Shown here in pieces: positions 11,201 to 23,200 of a stretch of DNA of 64,000 bases. A model generated the notes under the pieces. The model searched no databases, was not told the DNA's origin, and saw nothing but the letters and a program-made list of their open reading frames with translations. The stretch comes from Atriophallophorus winterbourni (lineage: Eukaryota; Platyhelminthes; Trematoda; Plagiorchiida; Microphallidae), in NCBI GenBank assembly GCA_013407085.1, contig JACCGJ010001889.1, positions 1-64,000 of the forward strand, read 5' to 3'. A program made the translations under genes and the position numbers. Each line of letters opens with the position of its first letter. The first letter of the stretch is position 1.

Positions 11201-14200
11201 CCAGCATGAGAAGGGGCGAGAGCGAGCGACTGGCGCATGAAAACCAGTTTGCATCGGGTAGATGGATCTCGTTAGCCTGGGAGGGCATTTCATTTAAGGG
11301 ATGGAAAACCCAGATTTTCAACCTCCGTTGCCTTGCGGGATACCCGATCGCGGGAAAAGCTTCGGGAGAAACCCTGAGGAAACGTCTGGTGCATAGTCTC
11401 GTATACGGTTAGTTGGTGCGTACCACCTCTTTCTGACAACTCCCTGCTGTCTTACAGGTCGCAGTTGGTTGTTCAAAGGCTAGAGAAGCTGACTCGAACA
11501 CACGCCGAGTGGTGCTCGGGACGCCGCCTTGTACCCAAATTCCCAAGAATCTTCATTGAAGCCGACTCATCCAGAAGGAGATGGTCGCACAAAATGAATG
11601 AAATGAAATGAATGATTCTGTGTAAAACCATTTCACAGTTCTATTTATCCTACCACCACATATTTTGGTCAGTCTTTACGCTAATAGTTTAACAAACTGC
11701 TTAGCTCTTCTAAACAATAGGCTGCACCATTCTGTCATTGACTTCACACGGAAAATGGACCGAGTCGCAACCTCATCCCTGTGGGTCTGTGCCTAATCTT
11801 GTACAGGTTGATTAGCTTTTTAGGTCCCACCCTTCCCCGTCTTTTTAGGATTTTTAACATGTAATGGTCGTATGACAGTTAAGCACTCGGTAGTCATCAC
11901 CGGTGTACTGCTGTCCATGATGATGCTGACTTCAGACGCAGTGCTTTTGCTATCCATGAAAAGTGCCGCACAGAGTGCCTGTACAGGGCTGAAATGCTGT
12001 CTGTTTGCCTAGACCAAGAAAAAGGTTTCACGCTTTATGGAGAAAACCAAATATCTATGTAATACCATAAATTTATAATAAATTCAGGCAGTTTAAAGGA
12101 TGAGTATAAAGAATTCCTCGTTAGAAAGAGGGTGGGGAAATGTTGATAGGGTACATTGTTTATTATGTGCGTGTGTATAACGAAAACATTGATGATGGTG
12201 GTCTAGCCTTTTGTGTTAAAAAAATGCCTCGATAGCTCGCTTCGTATTTTACCGGAGCTCTTTCTGTCCAATTTTCATTCCACTAATACTCGGATTTGTA
12301 ACGATGAAATTCATTGCATGTACTACTAGACCAGGATTGTTGTGTTTCCATCTATCTCGAGTTGATATCGATCGATTTTTACCCACCATTTGCTCGTGTT
12401 CAAAAGAAATCCTCGATTCCGGCTTTAATTATCACGTTCTCGCTCAATTGTGCGCTCATAAAATGTAGCTAGTGAATTGAATTGTGTTTATGGAGCTCAC
12501 TCACAGAGGAGATTTCACGCCTTAATTCATGTTTGATCAAATTTAGAGTGTTAGCGGCTTCGACGTTGTCGCCCACATATTGATGTCACACCGGATATCC
12601 GGTAGTGCAGCACGAATGGTTAACGTTCAATTGCCTGATCAATGATCTATCACAATAGGCGTCGCTATTTGCGTGAGCTAATTGTTGAGAAACTATTTAC
12701 GCTTGTGTTCACTGTGAATGATATCCGTTTCACCATATGTTGGAATTCGAACAATGTCGCTGACGAACATCGTGTCTTTGAAAAATTGTTCATCTCTCAG
12801 TGTCGTGCGGTTATTTTCATTTGATGAATCAAGACTCAGGAAAGGATTATGACGATAGCAGCGTGTTATGGATTCTAAAGAGGTTTAAGCGTGTGCAATA
12901 TTTTCTGCGGAAGAATAGTGGAGAAACTGATCATGTAACCCCTCATCGACCCTAAACTGCGTTTTGGCTGACCCGGTGCTTGCATCCCACCACCGGGTAC
13001 GTTTTCGTGGTTATTCTATGGAGACTCGTGTATTTGATTTGGTCGGCCTTGAGATTGGAACTGGCTTCCCGGTCCACGGTGTTCAAATGCAGAATCACAA
13101 TATGGGTCGTGCATTGAAATATCTATAGTATTTTGCTGCTCACATCCCGCCACCGATTTCGAACTGTGCCGTCATCCGTCGGATAAATCACCTTGCTTCC
13201 AAGAAGTTTTTTGATGCCCTTTTTTTTATTTTTCTCTAGTAAGTATGTATGTATGTATGAAAGCACAAGCCTGATCCAGGCAAAGTGCCGCGCAATCAGA
13301 GACTGCACGTGGGCTAAGATACTGTCAGGTTGCCCAGGCCTAGACAGATGAGGAAGAAAATAGAATAGAACTAGAAATGGTAGTGAGACTCCAGCTTGTA
13401 TCAGCATGCAGCTCACTACTTCTTGCCAATCAATTTAGCACGGTGTTAGCCGCGCAGCACAAAGTACTGCACGATCGCACATCGGTGCACATCGCACGGA
13501 TTGACTGCATACCACTGGACATGGGATAAGTTACTACCTCGCGGAAACGAATTCGATGCTTGTTACAGGCACCTTCATAATGGCGAGGACATGTTTGAAA
13601 ACTGTTATTGGCAGCAAATGAGATCGATATTTAAACGAGGAATTTCGGGTTTGAATAACGTGCTATCGCGGCGAGGTAATGACAAGCTCAGATGCTTTTT
13701 AATTTACTGTTATGCATTAGCGCTAATAAATCGCATTGATAGGACGCACTAAACTAGCACATGAGCGTATTGCGTGCCTTTCCCTATTTCACACCACAGA
13801 CGAAGACAAAGTTTGTGACCGCAGATGTTTTCCTGCGTACAACATTCATCATCATCAGAGACAGCATTACACCGGTAGCATGTACCGAATGCTTAACTGT
13901 CATACAACCATGTTTCTTGGGAGTAGGTTCTACTTGCGTGTGTCTAGTGATCCCATTGCTTCCTCTGCTGGCCTAGCTGGTGTTGGAATTATTCTTAGCC
14001 AAAATGCGGAAACCTCCCTTCTAGATTGTATACCCGTTAATAGCCGACAATGCGCAGCGAGATTTCAGGGCTGATGTGATGTGAAAACACAAGCCTGATC
14101 CAGGCAAAGTGCCGCACAGTCAGAGACTGCATGTGGGCTGAGATACTGTCAGGTTGCCCAGGCCTAGATAGATATGACAAAAGAAATAGAAATAACAGAG

Positions 14201-17200
14201 TGAACAAGCACAGTGACGAGAGTAGATCCTATTCGTGAGCTCGGCTAAACGTACCCACAAACTGTGGGGCAGAGGAGGTAAAGGACGAATTCTGCGAAGA
14301 ACTTCGTTCTCTCTTAATGAAAGCACGCAGAGGCGATATAGTAGTGCTTGCCGGCGATTTGGATGCATAGTGCAGTCTGCGCGCTTACTTGGAGGGAAGT
14401 ATGGGATGTCAGACGACCGAACAGACAAGAGAGATTGTTGTCCCTCTGTGACAACCACCGCCTCTTCCTCGCCTCCACAAATTTTCGACATCCCAAGCGC
14501 CATCTAGCTACCTGGCGCTCCCCATCACAACGTACTTGGGCACAGCTTGACCATATCGCTACGGGTGGCGAGATAGTGTCAAAAACTGCCGATCTTATTG
14601 GAGTACCAGTGTAAATTCTGATCACGCTTTAATGTGCGCAACAATCAACCCGCAATTAGGAGGTAAACCCAAACCAAAGCGTCCCAAATTAGACACAAAC
14701 GCTTTATAGCTGCCTGAAGTAAAAGCCAGATTTTGGGATACTCTATCGGCTCACCTTTCTAAAAATCGGCTATTTTAAGCAAGCACTCTACGACTCTGCT
14801 ACAAAATGCTGCAAACTCGCTCGTCAACCGTCATACCGCTGTATCTCTGCTGAGCCCCTCATGCTACTCGAACAGCACCGTGCCTTACCGAGTGATTTAG
14901 AGTATGAAGACTATCGGAAGTGTCTTAGACACTTAATCAAAGATAGTCTGAGGCGTGACCGTGAGACTTGGTGGAATGAACACGCTTCAGAGAAGGAAAG
15001 AGCGTCAGCTATGGACAACATGCGAAGGTTTAACAATTGATTAGTGTATGTGGTTCTAAGCCGCAACCATCCTTGAGGTTGATGGCTCGCGCACAACGAG
15101 CCTTCATAGACGTTTAGAAAGATGGAAAGAATATGTTAGTCAGCAGTTAATCAGTACCCCCTTCAGATACAGCCGACATCCCTCAACCTCCTATGCAATG
15201 GTCCGTGTCTCTAGCCCCGCCCAGTGTCGAAGAAATACGAAGAGAGATCCAATCACTAAAGCGACACAAGGTGACGGTCCCCGACGAGTTCAACCCGGTA
15301 TATGTTAAGGAAGGAGGCGAGACAGTCGTAGCAGAATTGCACGAGCTGTTCTCAAAGGTTTGGATGGACGAGAGGGTACCTGCCTCCTGGGGTGAATCGC
15401 TGATAATACGAGTCCATAAAAAGGAGTAGGGAAGGAATGTCGCAACTAACACCGAATTTCGCTTATTCCGGTGGTAGCTAAGATATTGTTCGCCATCCTT
15501 CTTCGCAGACTTACCCCAGTTCGAGGACACTACTCGCGAAGAGCAAGCTGGCTTTCGGCCAGGGCGCGGAAGTGTGCACCAGATCTTCATTCTGCGACAG
15601 TTGTTAGAAAACCGATACCTGTATCAGCCACCAACCATTGTGGTGTTACTGGATATCAGAGCCACCTTTGACTCGGTTGACAGATTTGCCCTATGGAACT
15701 GCTTACTTCGCAAAGGAATAACATCGAAGTCTCATTCTAAAGGACTCATACACTCACTTGATAGGGATGGTAAGGGCTTACGATAGCCTTTCAAAGCCAT
15801 CCAACACTACTACGGGTGTAAGACAAGGCTGTTCAATTTCCCCGTTCTTGTTCAACTTCGTCATCGAGGACGTCCTCCGGCGTGCTCTTAGTCGTTTCAC
15901 CACGGGTGGCGTTGAGCTCCTTCCAGTTGGGCGTGTTATGGACCTGGATTATGATAATGATATTGCCTTACTGGGCGAAGACCAAACATTTATCCAACAG
16001 GCCTTGAATATGATTGCAATGGATGCATCTAAGTATGGGCTCTTTTATTCGCCAAGCAAGTGTAAAATGCTCCTTCAGTAGTGGCTAGGTGAACTGCAAA
16101 ATTTGGCTCCAAATGATGTGGTTCTCGGTCATGTTGAACAGTTCAACTACCTAGGAAGTCGGGTGGTTGCTGGGGGTCGGATAGAGAAGGAAATTATGTC
16201 CGGAATTGCTAAGGCCAGACTGGCATTCACTAAATTTAAGGGCCTCTGGAAGAGATGTGATCTAAGCTTAAGTTTGAAAGGAAGGATATATTCCACCTCT
16301 GTAAGGACAGTATTGCTCTACGGGAGTGAATGTTGGACAGTTCGAGCAGAAGATGTTAGGGGGATGGTGGTCTTCGACCAACCTTTTTTGCGAAGGATTG
16401 CTCACGTTCGGTGGCAACACCACGTTTGTGACTCTGAGGTCCTCGGAAGCAACGGCAATAGCCTTGAGACAGCCATTAACCGACGTCGTCTCCGCTGGTT
16501 GGAGCACGCATTGTGCATGAAACCTGAACGATTACCACGCTGAGCGCTTTATGCGTCAGTTGGTGCAGGCTGGAAAATGTGGCTGGTGATCAGCTACTAA
16601 CTTGGAAGAGTGACTTGAAAAGGCTCACTTTTGGTTTAGCCAAAGTTGGACGGGTGCGCTTGCCTGGATGTAGAAGGAGAGTGTTTGGCTGTACACATTG
16701 GCAATGAATCGACATCAATGGAAAGAGTATATCATCTCTATTTCCCCTGACAGTACTTTTGATCGGTCATAAACTATAAAAACAAAAAAGACGTGAGTAC
16801 TTGAACAAAAGTGACCACTTTTCTTTTTCCACAGTTCCCCACCCGTATTGTACATTACATTGCATTGGAAGTAACCAAGGGATGTATCCTCATTTTTATC
16901 CAGCGACATACATACATATAGGCTGGACAATCACCATTGGATGCAATCGCATTTGAAGCTACTTCTTTTAGGGGAGCATTATCAACGCATGGAAACGGTA
17001 TTACATGCTTAAATAGTGAATAGAATGAATAGACGCATCATTGACATTTATTAGTAAAAGTCCACCCTAAAATTGCGATAGAAATTGAAATAACGAATAG
17101 CAAGATGTATAGAGACATGGGTTCGTGGAGCTCCAGCTGAATGCTGGCTCTAGAAACAGAAAATTTTTATGGTAGAAAAAGCATTAAGCTTAACAATAAC

Positions 17201-20200
17201 CATAGGATGACAAGGTATATGGAATATTTAAAAAATATAAAATATCTCAAAAATCAATAGGGACACTCGCAAACAGCATGGCTCGTCATAAACTCATCGA
17301 GTTTGGAAGCGAAAACCTCAACAGATTCTGATCATGTGATTTCTTCAGGCAAATAGTTCCAAGTAAAACATGAACGCCTTATTTATATATGTACCTCTCA
17401 AATTACCAACAGTAATATCGCTCATGCGATATCTCAGTCTGTGGCAATGGATTGCGTCCAGGTTGTTCGACCTAATTTTATTTATGAGCTCAGCAAATTA
17501 GCAAAAGCAACGAACACCTAATGTTTTAGGCCAAGCCACATCACGCAGTGTTCTATTGAACGTTCCATGTAATAAAGGGGCCACATCGGTTTATGAAAGA
17601 AATGGACATAATCGTAATCCGTGGTCATTTGTGGCCCATATAATCAGTCCTGAAATTCTGTGTCCATCGACACGTAGAGAATAACTTTTCCGGCGAACTA
17701 TCAAAGGAATAGCCCACGTCCTCCCAAGTTTACATTTTTGTCAAGAAGCATGGCGCGTGCTATCCGGTCCAGGCTGGAAACAGATAAGCAGAAAACGTCA
17801 GATTACGCATTCCAAAAACCGACGCTGAAGTTAAAATGTTAATTTTTATAGCAAAATCTTCCGAGGCCAACACCAAGTCACCTGCCAAAATACCACAGCT
17901 TGATTGAAAAAGAAATGGGTCCAACGTCGACAACCTAAAAACAATGTTGTTACTAACTCATTCTTATTAACTAAGAGCTCGTTCTAATTTCTATATGTTT
18001 ATATCTGTCCAATAAATTAACAGAACCAACCGAGTTGTGTAATCGCTACTCACCCGACATTATAGCTGTTACTAAACCGCAGTTTAAACCATGTATGACT
18101 GAAAGCGTACTGTTGATCCACAACATGAATCTCCTTTGGAACGAGTACCCTCAAAAATGGCTCTATTCAGACACGAACGTCTTCAGTGCATAAACGATTT
18201 ATAGTCCCAAACTCGAATTAAAGGTTATCTCTTGAGTAGTATTAAACGATTCACGTGACGACTGTATCAATGCCAATATCTATCGCCCATCTCTGCCAGA
18301 TTAAATGATACGGCACACATACTCGATCACAAATTCGCGTGAACTAATCGATAAGCTTCCACTTCATAACCACAGAGAAGAGTATTTAGTCCTTTATTCA
18401 GAGGCAATGGCAATTGAGGGTATTGACTGCATTGCTCCCCTTGGTCTTGTATTTAAATTTATGTTGAATTTATCTTCGTGCACGAATCTACTGAATGAGA
18501 CCATTTGGAATGGTGATCGATCAACCCAATGTACCCATGTTTTATGTGCGCTTTCATGATTTCCAAATGTTTCGATGTAACTTCCACATTCGGAACACAG
18601 TTGTGTGTAATCATCTGATTAGCATGGTGTTTTTTCCCCTCAAAATACTCAACTCGGATTTTGGTGTGTGAGAGAGAGTCGATGTTATTCGAGATCCGAA
18701 ACGCGAACAATTTAAGCAATTCCAGCGGATAAAGTTTACATAATATCGTTGAAATCAATTGTGCTGTCTCTAATTTTCTATTGTTGAATGGTTCTGCTTC
18801 CTTATCATCTTCATCGAAACCGTTGATGTTGGGTAGGTGAACGTATTTCGTACGATTTCCAACACGCCCCATGTGTGATCATTCTCATCTTCACGGTCAG
18901 TCTGCTGTTGCTGTAGATACGGGAGTTCAATGTCTATCGAAATGATATCTACGGTAATGTGTTGCTCACATCCCCGCACTTACACACCACTGTCGGTTTC
19001 TGGATGTTTGCCGTCATCAGTACTTTAACCAAGTTGGCTAAAGTGATGCAGTATTTTTCATGTTGAGATTGCTTTAATTGGATGACAATATAAGGTACAT
19101 CTGACAGAAAACGTGATTATCCGGTGTGAGCTCCAATAATCGTCGACTTTACTATCTGCTCCCGTCTTTACCCTACACATACGTAGTTCTATTTTCCAAA
19201 AAAAACGAGATTTATGCAGAAAGAGAGTAGAAATTTTGTGTGAAATATTTACACAAATTATGTGGCGTTTCGGTATCATATAAATCATGCATTTTACTAG
19301 TCGCACACCATCCTTACCGTCACTCCATTGATTACCACAAATCAAATATTCGCTTTCCAACCTTCACTGACCTTTTCGTTCGAATTTGCGTGCGTGTACC
19401 AAATACCTCCATTGTTGTAAATATTTCACGATGATTCATCGTAGCATTTCATACACTGTGCACGCTGAGCAAATGTGCCCCGATCCACGCGATTAGACAT
19501 TTTCCGGGCGCTGGGATTGGAATGCGGATCCACAATCTAGCCAGGTTGTGGACAACCGGTTTTTGTCTGTGTGTGTGTGCGCGCGCCACTGCGTTTTCGC
19601 CCATGCGTTCGGGCTCCCAGATCGAGGAATTCGAATGGGCATCGCCGCGCGATCGACTCTGCACACTTGGCAGAACGCCAGGAATTCGCATGCTCGAGCA
19701 ATAGCAATTTCTAGAAATTCCTGATGATCTTTGTTAGATGCGCACTGGCCGGTCCATGTTTGCATTGTTGAAATTAACGATTCTCGTTGGCCGAAAAATT
19801 CGTGTTCAACGTTTTCTGTTGGTTACCGCGCATCAGGATGCCATCTATTTTTCTCGTGACCAATGATGTGATTTCTCACCGATTAATCTTAACACAATTA
19901 GAAACGCCATATTCTGTTTAAAAACATTTACATTTTCTGTTTTTAGCTCCGGAGATTTTGGATTATAACCCTATCCATCTCACCACCGACATCTGGTAAG
20001 TCTTGTTTTGTTCTTGTTCCTTTGAAAACGATTTATCTACGGTATATTTTGTCTATTTGCTGATGATTCAGCGTTGCGCTTATGAAGCAGACGAATTAGA
20101 ATTCGATGAACTATCCATTTATCCACACATACACACACCGTGATCAGTTTATTGTTGTTTCAACGATGACGATGATGACAACGCTTTATACCCCCCTTCT

Positions 20201-23200
20201 CGCTTTGTACATATCATTGTTTATGTTGAACAGCACCATATCTGTATCAGATTGTGCAAATATAATTATTATTATTATTATTGTTGTCTGGACGCATCGA
20301 ATATTAACTGTGATCGGGATCCGCGTGTCTTGTATCCCTGTTATCCTCATCTGCGTGGGCGTTTACATTTGATTGAAATTGTCGGTCATGTCAGTCCTAT
20401 CCAACAGTGATTTCAGAGTTCAAGCCTTGTTTAGAATTTGATGAATTTAGTATGACCGATATATCGATAAAGTACTTGTTGTAATTTGACTGCATTTCCC
20501 CATATGCTTCACTGAATGTCACGAGATATTGCAAGCAGTTGGTGTCAACTCTCTCTGTGTAGTCCAACATAGCTGCCTCTTCCCCAAAATAGCACATACC
20601 GAAGCAATGCGATATATTAGCGTAAATCTCGTGGTGGCCAAACCGTCACGTGGCATAGGCAGCTAAAAGCCCTTACTAGTAACCTTTCAAAAGTCAGCGC
20701 AGCGCATCTTCCAGGCTGGTGTCCCCGCGATCAGATATCGCAATGGCTAGTTACGCTTCAGGATATGCCCCGAAACCGTGTTCAATGGCGGTCTTGCACT
20801 AAGCATCTTCTTGGAGTGTTTGCTTAACCTTGTATGTTGTCAAGCGGAGTGCTTACTCTTCTATAAAATCCCTAGCTATTTAAGTCCCACCCTTCCCCAT
20901 CTTTTAGGATTTTACTTTTTCATGGTAGAATGGCAGTTGGGCATTCAGTACGTGCTACCGGTGTAATGCTGTCTGTGATGATGATGATGCGATATATTTG
21001 CTTCGCATCAAGATGAGATTAAAGTAAAGTATACGATCTGTCAAACTAACAACCCATCGCATTACCTCTGTTTCTTTCTTCGTCTCTATTCTCTGGTGAC
21101 TTGTCAGCATTAATTCAAATTTACTTTTGTAAATACACTTGGCTTCTAACTGTGTTCAGGATTGCGCAGATTTAGTCAGTATAATTTTGACAACGTCAGC
21201 TTTAATTGGCTGTAAACGAATGGCTTATGCTTGGCTCTTTTGATGTTTCTCAAGCTTAAACTACCGTTTCTATAACCAAAATCCATGTATTGCATCATGA
21301 GCATCCTCAATTGCGTCACCTAGGAGCGTCGGAGTTTTGACCTACTTTCTCCTAACCGGTGTCAGTCCGTTTTGGGCCCCAACCAAAGCAGAAACGTTGA
21401 CAAATGTTACCCAAGTGCGGATCAATTATCCTGAAGAGTTGTTCGATGACATCCCGTCTTGTGCGATCAGCTTCATTCGCAAGCTGCTTGTAAAAAATCC
21501 TTGGTAAGTATTCATTGCTGCTTTAGCTATCGAAATTTGTGTGTGTGTGCTGTTATTTGTTGCGTAGAGGCTGAATGGAATGCTGCTTGTAAATTTTAAA
21601 TCCGTCATTAAACCGCGTGTTTAAAACTAGACGCAATTTTACCATTGTATACTTTTACATTGTCTTTCTAATGTTTGTTGCCGTTATCTATTAAACCAGA
21701 TAAGCTCTTCCGACATTTAATCACTCAGTTCGAAGATAGCCCAGATTATGCCTCAAGACGAATAATCCTGTTCATTCCTAATACGTTATCGATTATAGCC
21801 GTTAACGGTTCTTCGTTCAATTAAGTCATAAAGACAGTTAGTTTTATATTTGCAAGCCGTCGTTCATCAGATTGTTGCAGACACCCATCGAATGACGGAT
21901 CCGGTTCTAGTGTGTCATCATCATCATTACAGACAGCATTACACCGGAAGCATGTACCGAATTCTTAACTGCCACACAACCATGAAAAAGTAAAATCCTA
22001 AAAAATGGGGAAGGGTGAGACTTAAATAGCTACGCATTTGATAGAAGAGTAAGCATAAACAAACTGGGAAGACGTGCCTACACCTCGAATGGAACATGCA
22101 TTCAAACAAGTTTCGTGAACGAGTAGAGCAACATCAGCACGGCAGCTTCGTTGCGGCTTTCACTGTCATGCATCATAACAAGCTTTTCTCGTCACTCCGC
22201 TTGACAACATACAAGGTTAAGCAAACACTCCAAGAAGATGCTTAGTGCAAGACCGCCATTGAACAAGGTTTCGGGACATATCCTTAAGCGTAGCTAGCCA
22301 TTGCGATATCTGATCGCGGGGACACCAGCCTGGAAGATGTGCTGCACCGACTTTGGAAAAGTTGCTAGTAAGGCTTTTTAGCTGCATATGCCACGTGCCG
22401 GTTTGGCGACACTGAGATTTACGCCAATCAGGTTTGTGGCGTCGCAAAAAGAACCCGTTTCGGAAGTCGATGGTCCGGCATCTACGTAACGTGACCAAAC
22501 CAGCGTAACCTATGCAGCTTGATCTGCTTCTCTATATCAACATTACTACCGAACAACTTATTTCGGAGAGCATCGGTGCGTATGCGATTGTAACAGCTAA
22601 CTCCTAGAATGTTGCGGAGACATCGGTTGTCAAATACTTGGAGACGCTGGATGTGTGCTTTACGTAAGGTCCAGGTTTCGCACCCATACAGTGACACAGC
22701 CCGAACTGTCGCTTTATAGACTCTAACCTTAAGTAACAGAGACAGTCCTTTTTGGCGCCTGATGTGACCTAGGTTCGGAATGCTACGGTCGCTTTAGAAA
22801 TGCCGAGAACTCGTCATCTAACGATGAAGAATTATTGATACAACTACTGAGATATGTAAAACGATCTACAATTTCAAGCGCCTGATTGTCAAGTAATAAA
22901 GTGCTGTTTGATAAGTTGATGTCCTGCAGCAGAACACTGCACTTAGAGGGTGTAAAACGCATTCCAAATGCGGGCACAATACTAGATAGCTTGTTCAGTA
23001 TCACCTGTGCATCTGTGTACGAGTCGAAGAGCAGAACTATATCATCAGCATAATCCAAGTCGAGAAGCTTGACGCCAGGCATTATGTGAACTCCGAAAGC
23101 TGGGGCTCCTTCGTTGCATAATTCCATAATGGCATCAATTACAAAATTGAACAAAACCGGAGAAATCGGACATCCTTGTCGGACGCCACTAGTAGTGTGG

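Noticed and set aside
20262..20283. ATT trinucleotide run in kinase intron 5
   Set aside because: An ordinary microsatellite of about seven units, with nothing linked to it.
21860..21885. Minus-strand CTGATGA near 21866
   Set aside because: No GAAA box at hammerhead spacing. Chance match.
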